Translations under genes and position numbers: made by a program | Shown here: positions 10,001 through 20,500 of the stretch, one piece after another | Numbering within the stretch: position 1 is the stretch's first letter | Layout of the letters: the number at the start of each line of letters is the position of its first letter | Source: Hyposmocoma kahamanoa | Lineage: Eukaryota > Arthropoda > Insecta > Lepidoptera > Cosmopterigidae | Direction of reading: 5' to 3' | DNA: 64,000 nucleotides | Assembly (NCBI RefSeq): GCF_003589595.1 | Contig: NW_020653713.1 | Location: forward strand, 462,971-526,970 | Notes under the pieces: model-generated | Seen by the model: only the letters and a program-made list of their open reading frames with translations | Databases searched by the model: none | Told to the model about the DNA's origin: nothing

Positions 10001-12658
10001 TGCCCTATTGGCCTAATATTCAAAAAAGTTTTGAACTGGACCCTTGGCTTATAATTTAAAAGATTTCAAAAAGTTATACAAAACTATGATATTTGGGTAA
10101 TGTGTGAGTTGAGTAAGACATATCAATACTTTGGGGAAGAAAAAGAGAAAAAGCCATAATACAAAGTTTACAACACGAGTTAAAAGCCAACAATTTATAA
10201 ATATTTTGGTAGAAGTTTTGATATTATGTATGTATGCAAAATTTTACTGTCTTTAAAAAACAAGTAAAGTTTTCAAAGTATGTTTATTTATGTAACATAT
10301 CCATATGTAAAGAAAAAATGAACAACGGTGAATTCAATTAATTGGTTCTATTGTATAACCAATTAACAAGAATTGGTAAAGAATAAACTATTTGTAGTAT
10401 CAAATAAGATAAATTATGGTTTCGGAGATAAGATGACTTATATAATTTTTAGTTTTACAAAGTGCAGCAGAATAGTGAAACACAAATTTAATAAGTACGT
10501 AATGGACATCTAGCAAGTTGTCAGTTCTGAAAAAGGATCCGAAAATAAATCGGTAAAAGTATTACAGAAGAAACTATTTACTGGCAACAGGCTTGAAATA
10601 TTGTGGAGGAAAATGCTACGCAATATCAACTATCCAAACACTGAATCATAATCAAATTAACCTGTGTGGAGTTCAGTGTGTATCAAAATCTAAAATGCAA
10701 AATTACTGCATAATCAAGGTTCCCATTTGGAAAAGCGAAGAAAACTTTGATATTGAGATACGTATTTATTTACCTATTAATTATTTCGCACGTATTCATG
10801 AAAATGAAACATTTGTCATTTTTATTCCATGTCGATAAACCTCGATTATCTCTCAAATTGCTGTCTCCACGCACTACGTACATTGTACAGGCGAACACAA
10901 CATGTCATTTAGAATAGCGAACCTTCGCAGCTTTGATTGTGGGAACTTCTGACAAAAATTATAAAGTCTATTTTATGCATTCAGGAGTCCCCGAGGAAAA
11001 AAAATCTCTTGATTGAAAGCAGTAATTTACAAGTTCTCATTCATTGTATGTAATGTGACAGCCAAAAGCATTCACACGCGTTCATTTAATTTTTTGGACA
11101 AACTTCATAAATATATCATTTATTGGGCACCACATTTAATCCACCAGAAACAATAATTTTCGGTGTGTAAAAGCTGTTTAAAGTTCATCGTAAAATGGGA
11201 AAACGACGACATAAGCTTCGTAGGTTAAGTAGCTATGCATGATAACATATCATAAATTACAAATGACTTAAAAAATTATGGCATGCTGACGACTGGATTG
11301 TTATTGACAACAAAATCCATTCCAAATCGATTGGTGGATGTTGTTACATCGCATGATGAACATGTGAATGATGTCTATGACACCGCTGTGGTATCCAGAG
11401 AACACTTTTTACATGTTCAATATGCCGATCAATTTAGGGGAAATTTTTACGAAAAAATATATTGGTAATATAACAAATACGTTTGCCATGAGTATTTTGA
11501 AAAATGCTATTAACATAAATGTTTTTACATTTCCATTGAAATAGAATTATTCAGGTAATTAATTCCTGTAAGGCAATTCTTGTTCTATAAAAAGTTAGTT
11601 TTGAGATCTTTCATTCACATATTTGCCACGTTATTTAGTACCTACAGTTAATATCGTAATAAAACTGTGTATATTCTTTACCATATGTATAAACATCTTT
11701 TGAATTGGGTTCGTGGCCAATTGAACAATTTAAAGAATCAAATATTTTATGTCTGCCAAGTTAATTTATATTTGAAAATATAACCGTATGTTCGTAGAAA
11801 TGTAGCATTATTTCCGAAATACAGTGATAGACATAACCTTAATCTTAGAATGCTCTGATTTGATAAAGTAGCTCGTCGTTTGTAGGGCACTGTATACGAT
11901 TTTATAATAAAATTCCAAAAAATTTACAAAATTTATCAGAAAAAAATTTACAAAATTTATCAGAAAAAAATTTTTAAAGTTCATGTTAAAAATGTACTAA
12001 TTAGAAAAGCTGATTATAAAATCAATTATTACATATATGATACGAACGCATGGTGTACTTTCAGCATTGAATGTTTGTAATGATACAAAAAAAAATCATT
12101 CTTCTCAGTTGAAATTGACCGGCTAAGGACTAGTGCTTTCTTGTTTAATGTGACAATTTCAAGTGTAATTTGATTATCTACGAAATAAAGATATTTGATT
12201 TGATGAATAAACTAAATGAAATAGTCGTTCACGTTCAGGTTATATTATTGGTGGAAAGTTTATCGTCTAAAATCACAAAGAAGAGAGACAATGCCGGCCA
12301 AAAGGCACGTGGTAGAGACCTCGGCGACGGACCGACCTGTCGTGAAAGCTCACAAACACTCTGAAGTTATATGAAGTACCTGAAGGGTATTTAATCAGGT
12401 GTGGATTCTAAGGACGTACATGAGTTGATACAGTAACAATATTGAAATAAAATGATTCCCGTCTTTGTTCACAGACATGACGATAAGTACAACCTAGTGC
12501 TCGTAATGCGCGATTCGACCGGCAAGCTGCGCGAGGCGTCCATCAACAAGTCCTTCGCCAACTACATCGATACCAATGGCACCGTCGTCCAGAACCTGGT
12601 CATCAGCGAGGTCACAAAACTTTACAACTCTCTCTCGTCTGAAAAGAAAGAGAAGTGA
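7097..12658 (+). CDS. Spase25: Signal peptidase complex subunit 2 (SPCS2/Spase25)
   Basis: A non-catalytic subunit of the ER signal peptidase complex. Exons are 7097-7114, 7314-7379, 7462-7595, 8500-8652 and 12475-12658, for 555 nt and 184 aa; every junction is GT-AG and the codons close across AG|A and AA|A. The N-terminus reads [18 protein letters not shown], matching the family's PVKIDKWDGSAVKNSLDD. LIDGRL follows, then two membrane segments: [20 protein letters not shown] and, after [27 protein letters not shown]. The cytosolic domain includes [25 protein letters not shown] and [14 protein letters not shown]. The length is shorter than vertebrate SPCS2 (about 226 aa), mainly for lack of the N-terminal extension. 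The 3.8-kb last intron is full of repeats. The start has an in-frame upstream stop. Confidence 0.96.
7916..8235 (+). repeat. SINE-like element: tRNA-like head plus LINE-type tail (copy 1)
   Basis: The head has a tRNA-like B box (GGGTTCCAATCTGGGC, 7970-7978 region). The tail reads CCATGGTGAGGAAACCTGCA, then CCCTCTCATTGTGAGAGGAG, GGCCTGTGCCAGCAGTGGGA and AATAAAGACTAA. The architecture recurs at 30596-30850 and, tail only, at 28620-28760. It lies in SPCS2 intron 3. Confidence 0.55.
8770..8880 (+). repeat. Dispersed repeat R2, copy 1
   Basis: Contains GAAACTATTTTTCCGGATTT, AATCGCG, then CAAACCGACATTTCGGGCCC and GGTCACGGTTGACTGATGG. Related copies lie at 15465-15622, 29313-29470 and 31011-31140. 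It lies in SPCS2 intron 4. Confidence 0.6.
9127..9590 (+). repeat. Dispersed repeat R1, copy 1
   Basis: Starts AACCGACTTCAAAAAAGGAG and ends GAGGTCGGTT followed by a T-run and AGTACTCTGTACTGAG. Its ends are short imperfect inverted repeats (AACCGACYTCAAAA). Copies in either direction lie at 28061-28300, 51940-52160 and 55305-55540. It is non-coding and lies in SPCS2 intron 4. Confidence 0.7.
9591..12095. other. Remainder of SPCS2 intron 4
   Basis: AT-rich intron sequence with no supported gene. A 24-bp unit (about AAATTTACAAAATTTATCAG) is repeated twice in tandem near 11917-11968. Short ORFs at 10593-10838 and 11283-11468 have no recognisable features. Confidence 0.5.
12096..12205 (+). repeat. 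LINE 3'-tail repeat, copy 2
   Basis: Matches the copy at 130-255: CATTCTTCTCAG, TGACAATTTCAAGTGTAAT, then GAAATAAAGATATTTGATTT. It lies at the distal end of SPCS2 intron 4. Confidence 0.5.
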
Positions 12659-12704
12659 TTGTCTCAATTTTGTAACTGTAATTATAAGGTCTGATTTATA
12701 TTAC

Positions 12705-12710
12705 AATAAA
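12705..12710 (+). other. Poly(A) signal AATAAA of SPCS2
   Basis: Canonical AATAAA 47 bases after the SPCS2 stop, followed by a GT-rich stretch (TGGTGTCGTATGGTGG). It gives a very short 3' UTR. Confidence 0.75.
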
Positions 12711-15464
12711 TGGTGTCGTATGGTGGTTTTTTGAGTTTGTTAATCTCGCTCTTTAAACTTTTGAAGCAAAAATAAGGATGAAATTGTAAGTGCTTTCCTA
12801 TACACGTAAATATGCATGCTTAGAAATAATGGTAGTTTGTGCTGATCTGATACCATCCAAAGCATATCAAGCTTTGGAGCGTCCTTATCGCAAGCGGTAT
12901 ACAGTTGAATTTAAATCTTAACTACAGCCATCGATAACACAACTTAAATAATATGTAGTAGTCTATTATACAAATATTATCGGTAGATGCCTTTCTTTCT
13001 TTAGTAAGTTTTCTTTTTGAGAACGCTTTCTTTCTTTACCTATCGTCTCGTACTGCCCTCTACCATATATCTAGAGAACTATACTTTGTCGAATTTCCGT
13101 TGACAAGAGCAGTAAGCATATACGGAAGCGCAAGAACTTTATGCGTACTTTCACAGTTGTGTACCAGATGGCGCTATTATGAAATGTAACAGGAATTCTT
13201 ATGGCGATCATGGCAATTCTCCGCTCCACTCTCCACGTTTGATTTAATTTTTAGCATTGTAATGTATATTTTTTGTAAATCACAACTATGATAGTTTCAA
13301 AAACCTGATTATGTTAGGAAAGGAATGGTGTTTCTGCAATAAAAACCGTATTACAACAACACGGCATAATATGGAGTTATAGCAGTTAATATAAAATGGC
13401 AGCTGTCAAACGAGAATGAGTCACGACCCTCGCTAAGATCGAAGGAATACCTCGGGAGCCGCGGAGTGCCAGTGTGGCAGTAGGTCGGCCGGGAACGCCG
13501 CGACCGCACGCCCGGCCGCTCTCGCATGTCGCTCTGACCCACGATTAGAACATGTACCGCTTCAGTTAAAAGTAACACCTAGCGTTAGTGTACAATTGCA
13601 TAATAGAAATGTGAACAAAGCCATTACACAATACTGAGTGTTAAAGCACAATTCTCTTGCAGGCAGCAATCACTCTGGCATTCTAAATTTGGTTTTTGTG
13701 TACATAAAATAGATGATTCAAACTTAATTTTCCTTATTTTACGATAAAGGTAAGGTTCTTTATATTACGTGCATCGGTGTATAATAGACACATTGATAAT
13801 ACATACGTTGGTTATTTTTCGATATTCTCCTTAAAAAGCTTTCATTGTTATTTCCCTTGTCTTGTATATTTTTAGTACCTTTCAAACTAAAGTATTAATT
13901 CTTGATTAATTATGTAAAAATGCTCTGTAAGTACTGTGCTATCCTAGTAAAGATGTAAATGTAAAAATGCTTTAAGGTAATGGTACCCTGAGTTTGAAGC
14001 GTAGGAAAACGTTATATTTGGTAATGTGTAGAGCGTTAAGTAATAAACGCGTCAAAGTAAACATATGTCTTTATATATATTCATGGAACTTTATGTAAAG
14101 CTGCGTTAAAACAAATCCATTCTTGTACTTCGTATTTGACACGCGCATGCAGGAAGCCTACGCCGAAATGACATCATCGCGGGTTATCCATGCCGTCGTC
14201 GGCTCAAGGACTAAAGAACGGCTAATAACTAATTTACATGAGACAAATCATGTTTCGTCAAATGATACTGTGTAGTCCTCACACCAAATAGTCTAACTAA
14301 AAAGCGTTTCAAAATTGCATTAATTGCACTTCAACGCGTGATGTTAGTCTACTCTACGTGTGTCGCGGTCACCTGACTTGGCGCCCTCGACTCGGTACCT
14401 GTAAACCGTACGACTCCATTATTTCCCAAGCTCAGGCTATTTTGGTTCGGCAGAATTGGCATACGTTATGTACACTGTACTGTGTGATAACTTCATTTAT
14501 TACATTAATCCGCATGTGAATGGCGCGAGTATTGTTTGCATGTAACTCGCATCCTGACTCTACCTTATACATAAAATTAGTTACTTTTTACTGTAATTGA
14601 AATATCTCTTGACCTCTAGCCAAGCCGTAAGGTCAAAATGACATCGTCTGAGGTGCAACAAATGCCAAGATAATTCACCCTAACTATAAAATCTTGGGAT
14701 CTTTTGTGGCACTATAAAAATTGCCGGCCGGCAATTTCCGGCTGCGTTTCTACCATTTAATACGGTGCAAGTTATAGACTAAAATATGATGTGTGATGCC
14801 TGACTATAACACTACGTTGCAGTTTCGTGACCGGGTCTGAGTTATAGTGGGTACAGTTTAGTTTCTTGTTATTCATGACCAATCTCGCAACTCCGTAGAA
14901 ATATCGTCTCTATCCACCTACCACGCTGCTAGGGGATGTCTGTATAAAATTGGAACTGTATTCGCTAAACGCCGAACCCTCTGCCAAAATTTTTCGCAGT
15001 TCGCATTTACGTCTGTGACATAACTGTGCCGTTACTTTGTTACTAACAAAGCGAGTTCCCCTTGCGAAACGTACCTTGGTTTTAAAAGGGCGTAAAGATG
15101 GTGTATAAATTGTTGTATAAATGCACATACGTAATTAGACGAGAGATAATACCTAGACCTTGAATTTTTATATAGTATATAAAAAAAGCCTGCAGGCATA
15201 TGCAGTGATACATAATTATCATAATCAACACAATCATAACATCGTTTACGGAGTTGATAAGTGACATAGACAAGTATCTTGTCCGTGATACGTGACACTT
15301 GCTCGCATGATTGATTGACAACGGAAAATTTTATTTTTCGCCATAATTTGGAAGAATGTACGTGTAAAACGTGCAACTATGGTACTAGAGTTCTCAAAAA
15401 AATTCCCATCAAGCATTGGAATTCTCGTAACAACCACTGAACGTCACTCAGGAAATAAAATATT

Positions 15465-15622
15465 TTATCGTTTGTTCGGGTCTAAATCGCGTACATCTGT
15501 TTTTTGTACGAAACCAACGTTCCGTACTCTTTATACCTAGTAACGCCGTGGACTGTCAGTCAAACCAAATATAGGTACTCAATTTAGATCCGTAAAAATA
15601 GTTACATTTCCAATGTGTCACA
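15465..15622 (+). repeat. Dispersed repeat R2, copy 2 (foldback form)
   Basis: Reads GGGTCTAAATCGCGTACATC, CGAAACCAACGTTCCG and CCGTGGACTGTCAGTC. It then closes with TTTAGATCCGTAAAAATAG and TTACATTTCC, the reverse complement of the family start. So the copy carries inverted ends like the one at 29313-29470. Confidence 0.5.
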
Positions 15623-16065
15623 ATCATGAAATCCTAAGAATGTACATACCTATGTACGTCACTTGATTAAATTAATTACCATAATTGTAACGTTTATTTT
15701 TTATTCATTTATTTATTGTAAATATATTTACACGGTATTACAGTTAGAAACTAATGCACCGTGAAAACTTAGATAATTATAAAAAAATAATAACATTAGG
15801 ATATAAAAAAAAGGAATTAATAATGAAATAAAATAAAATAAAATTAACATACAAAACACAATTATCTTATAATTACACACTCGACTCTCTAACGTTGTGA
15901 CTTGTATGTTTGTTGTAGATATGGACGAGTAGATGTAGGTACCTATGCTTTGTTTTAACACACAAAAGACTTCATAAATAGCGCATCGTGACTACGATTT
16001 CATTCTTACACGGTCTTTAACGACACTTCGTTATCGATAACATTTTCACGCATTATAAATTTATT

Positions 16066-16290
16066 GACGACCTCGGTGGCCCAACGATTTGCACTAAGGG
16101 CACTGGATAAGGTGGTCCCGGGTTTAATTCCCGTTCAGACCAATTCGAGTAATACATTTTATAAATGAGATCTGGTTTGGGTGATCGGCCAGCACCTACC
16201 CAGTATTGAATAACGTTGCCCTAGTATCCTTAATGCTAATAAGCGAATTCTCACAGTGCAATTGTACTGCAAGAAAGAAATATTGAATTT
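16066..16290 (+). repeat. tRNA-derived SINE, family a, copy 1
   Basis: The head GACCTCGGTGGCCCAACGATT (A-box side) and GGGTTTAATTCCCG (B-box side) are spaced as in a tRNA. The same head is at 54581-54790 (plus) and 26158-26361 (minus). The arms do not fold into a full cloverleaf, so this is a SINE, not a tRNA gene. Confidence 0.65.
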
Positions 16291-16440
16291 TTACTACCTT
16301 ATAGGCGTAGCAAATAACAAGCTATAAGTACTATCAGAACAAATGTTTATGTAGTTTTGTTAAAATGTAATTATTACGTTATCATGGCAGCACAGGAGTA
16401 CCTACGTATGGACTTATGTCTAGTACCATGTACTTATGTT

Positions 16441-16590
16441 TCAGGGTGACGGACGCAGAGGCAGTGCACCTCAGATCTTTGCGATTTAAAACTCTGAGTG
16501 GCACTGCAACTGTTATGGACAGGCGTGTCGCTTACCATCAGGCGCACCGACTTGTTCGACCCATCACTTAGTGTCATAAAAAAATGTTAT
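16441..16590 (+). repeat. Dispersed repeat R3, copy 1
   Basis: Reads TCAGGGTGACGGACGCAGAG, GAGTGGCACTGCAACTGTTA and ACCATCAGGCGCACCGACTT, ending in an A-run. Copies lie at 56653-56833 (plus) and 60905-61065 (minus). It is probably the 3' end of a LINE. Confidence 0.65.
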
Positions 16591-17010
16591 ATTACCTAAA
16601 CTCGCGTCAGCTAAAAGCCGAAGCTCGAAGTCATTTTTACAAGCATGTTCTACAAATGTACCGTATTAGGCCTGTTCTGTTTTTTGTTACGTCGCACGTA
16701 ATACATGCACACAGCTTCACGTGATATGCGCGTGTTTTAATCGTGATTGATAATAATATCAATATTACGGGTGCTTTACGTGATCCTCCGTGACAGCCAG
16801 TGGGTTAACCCGTGTGCGTGTCTGACATCGTCTGCTCAGTCGTCTGTAACGCGATAAAGAGCACCAACTGCATACAAGTATCAAATGCAGATATTTATGT
16901 ATGTAAAATGTATGCACAGATTTTTCAAAGTAAATAGTGGTTGGTTCACATAAATAGATATAGTTGATTTAATTGATTTGAACAACAGGTGCCTACCTGC
17001 ACATAACTTG

Positions 17011-17135
17011 GGCTGCTTACAGATTGACTGCAAGTTTGCAGCGTGAAGTCGGTATCAACCGAATTCATGCAGTCGAGATCTCGGAGAACGACTTCACGCA
17101 TTAACTGCAAACATGCAGTCAATCTGTTAGCAGCC
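17011..17135. mobile_element. Short MITE-like element with terminal inverted repeats (125 bp)
   Basis: The left end GGCTGCTTACAGATTGACTG and the reverse complement of the right end GGCTGCTAACAGATTGACTG differ by one base over 20. The match continues inwards (CAAGTTTGCAG versus CATGTTTGCAG, then CGTGAAGTCG on both sides). No clear target-site duplication is seen. It lies about 370 bp upstream of the first Gpo1 coding exon. Confidence 0.65.
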
Positions 17136-17502
17136 TTAGCCGGTATGCCAGTTGATTGACAAATTTTTCGTTTCCTTAACTCCCATCAGTCCTCTTCATA
17201 TATGCCAGTTTATTCGTGGTACTTACAACCTGCCATTTTCAAGGACATCCCCAATAGGATCGAGATATGTATGTATATTGGCTAGTGTCGTCAATTTACT
17301 AACATCCATCCTTTTTACATGACTAAACCATAGATACATTCCATTTTGCATCTTGGTTACTTCAACTTACCTTGAAAAGATAAATTTAAAGGTTTTAACT
17401 GTTATAAGTGCTATGCTCTTTTGCATGTAGCGCTTTGCATAAAATTCTTGTGCGCTTTCACTAATTGTTGATGTTAATATTTCGAAATATATTTTTCAGA
17501 AA

Positions 17503-20500
17503 ATGTCGCGGAGAAGACTGCTGGCAGGCGGGTGCGCCGGCGTCGCAGGCGCTGCCCTGACGGTGTGGGCACTGGCTGCGGACGAGTCGCCAGTCGTAAG
17601 TGTCAATGAGAAACAATTTGTACAAAAATTACGTTAATTAAGGCCTTCCACAGTAATAGCATATTTAAAAAAAAAATCTGTTCAACATCTTAAAATACAA
17701 AAGAACAAGAACCACTTTTTAAAAGTAAAATTTTTACGTGAAGATATTATTTTGCTACATCCTAAATAGAGGCCAGCGCGTGCGCTTCATAAAGCGTCAG
17801 CGGATACTATCACTCTTCGTGCTAACCTTACTAATAGTTAAGTGGGAAATATAAACAAGTAGGGTTATCGCAAGTTTCGTGTGATCTGGGGGCCTACCAT
17901 AACCTTTCCAAAAACAATCTTAATTCAATGTAAGCTTAAAGTAAACTTATTATAATATTACTCATATTCGTATCATGACAAATCTGTCAACCAAGTAATG
18001 TATTATTGCTAAAGTGACTGAAAGAACGAATGATTTCCCAATATTGTGTATTTCTTACTAAAAATAGGAAAGCAATATATATACGGTATATGAACTATGT
18101 AATGCTATTTTTTTCATTTTTGATGTTCCGAATCGTCTTATCGTAGTATAATGTTAAATTAAAGCATTTAATATTATTTACATTCAGAGAATTTTAACAG
18201 TCAAAAAAAGAAAAATATGTAACAATGAAATCTATTACAATTACGTTGTTTTCAATTATTTCTCCGCATTTCCATGAAGAAAAATAAACAAAACAAGCTG
18301 AGTCTTAATTGTCACGTTGTGAATTCGGAACTATAGTCTAGTGTCAACTGTCAATTTCGCTAAGGAGTATGACAGCGCCATCATATAGATCTATATGATG
18401 GTGCTGTCATAATTTTACGAAATAAACATCGCGTATTTTTATTTAACGAGAAATTATTTTCTATGTGCTATTAATTAAAAAATAAACAAAATATTGAAGA
18501 GATGTCAATAAATAAGTTCAATTTAACTTTTAATCATGACAAATCCATATGAAGACAATAAAACTGAAAATAATATTGTTTCCATTGCATCCGTGCAACT
18601 ATTTTATGATTGGTAAATTTGACATAAGAGCAATATTACTTTAATGTTAAATTCGCGTCATAGTACGAACTGAGTGAATGAATAGTCACAGAGCTGCCAA
18701 TAAAACATCACAGTTTTAACATTATTAAAAGCTTACTTTAAGCGTGTCATGGTACGAAAAGTCAATGTAAGGTTAAAGTAATAATGTTTTAAGAGGTTGC
18801 GGTGGGCCTCCTGAATATCGAATTTGTCTTTAATGTAAGGAGGCTGAAACCATCAATGCGTTCCTTTTATTTTTATAAGTCGACCGCAATAGACGACTGA
18901 TGCTCTCTAACTCTTTTTGCAATAAAACGTAGATATGACACTAAATAAAGTTGACAGGCAGGCTGCAACTCTTGAACGTATTCTAAACACGCACAGTAAA
19001 TCGCGTGATAATTTACTATAAGATATTTGAGTCGGAAATAGCAAGTACTAGGAATCCTTCGGTTTGATGACGAACGTACCGTCAAAGTACGTCACTTGTC
19101 TGGCGTGACACTAATGAAATGAGATCTTTAATTCTTAGAGGCTACTATATACTACTCATTTATATTGCTGATTAAACTATAGCAAAAGAAGAGAGCGTAA
19201 CGCAGAATATGCTTGTAAGTCTTATAAATAGAATGGAGAACAGTGCGATAAGAGAGCGTTGCGCTGTTAAAGAAGGTGATTGAGATAGAAAAGGGCATGC
19301 TTTGGTCATATTCAAGACGTGGAGGGCAGCGCGGGCAGCGTAGCTGGGTGCACCGGGGGCAGACAGGTGCGGTGCTTTAAACCCGCTTAATTATGTTTTT
19401 ACATGCCATATTCCAAAAGAGTGTTACTATTTAGTGATTAGATGCTTTAGATATGATGGACTCATGGAAGCGCCGTACCCTTCCAGGCATGGTACAAAGC
19501 TCCCACGGTGTCCGCGAAGACCGAGCGCAAGAAGCGGCCGCTGCCCAGCCGCGCCGAGCAGGTGGCCAGCCTGCAGGCCGGACACGTGTACGACGTGCTG
19601 ATCGTGGGCGGCGGCGCCACCGGCGTCGGCTGCGCGCTCGACGCCACCACCAGAGGTGGGTGGCTCCCACTAGTGCCGCAGCTGCGACTGGTCCGGTCGC
19701 GGCGTCGTCGACATTCAATGTTGCTAGTACTAATCATTCGATTGGGCAAATCGTTCACTAAGTCGCATCCAAGCACAATCATTGGACTCCAGTCGAGTGA
19801 TTCCCTCTCCGTCTACGGGTTGACAATACCGGATGCCCATGCCATTCGGTTGGGTGCACGAGTCGAATGAATATTACATCGGCACACCTCATTCCGCAAA
19901 ATATCCCTCTCCCCGTCATATTTACAGTATTTACCATATGTCAGCGAGGGCTAGGTGATCACGAGCAGAAATGCTCTATGGAATCTATGGATTAGTACTA
20001 CTAGTTAGTAATTAATGATCATTCAAATCATTCGAATACGAAAATTAGTAGGTCACTAATTCGACATTTTAATGACAGGATTAGCGATTACTAACGAGTC
20101 GAATATCGAAATTGTGTGCTTGTGACTTTAATTTGTAAAACTAAGTACGCTCTCGCTACCTCCCGCTATCGGTTAAGAAAAACATCGCGATGTAGGTTCA
20201 CAAACTTTCTGAAACCGTCCTCAGAGAAGACACGTGTCTAGTAGTGTGTAGTGTGAAATGTACTTAAGCGCGGTTGTTGCCCGGCGAGGTCTCCGCACGG
20301 CGCTGGTGGAGGCCGACGACTTCGCCAGCGGCACGTCCAGCAGGAGCACGAAGCTGATCCACGGGGGCGTGCGCTACCTGCAGAAAGCCATCATGCAGCT
20401 CGACTACGAGCAGTACAAAATGGTCAAGGAAGCGCTGCACGAAAGAGCCAATATGCTGGAAGTCGCCCCGCATCTGACCAGGCCTCTACCTATTCTGCTA

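Larger units (their letters stand above)
12711..17499. other. Intergenic region between SPCS2 and Gpo1 coding sequence
   Basis: No supported coding gene. GC-rich patches at 13390-13560, 14140-14200 and 16720-16870 stand out from the AT-rich background. One may be the Gpo1 promoter or 5' UTR exon, because the first coding exon of Gpo1 begins right after an acceptor. Dispersed repeats are listed separately. Confidence 0.5.

Noticed and set aside
10593..10838. 81-codon open frame in SPCS2 intron 4
   Set aside because: No family resemblance and located within an intron of repeats; probably chance.
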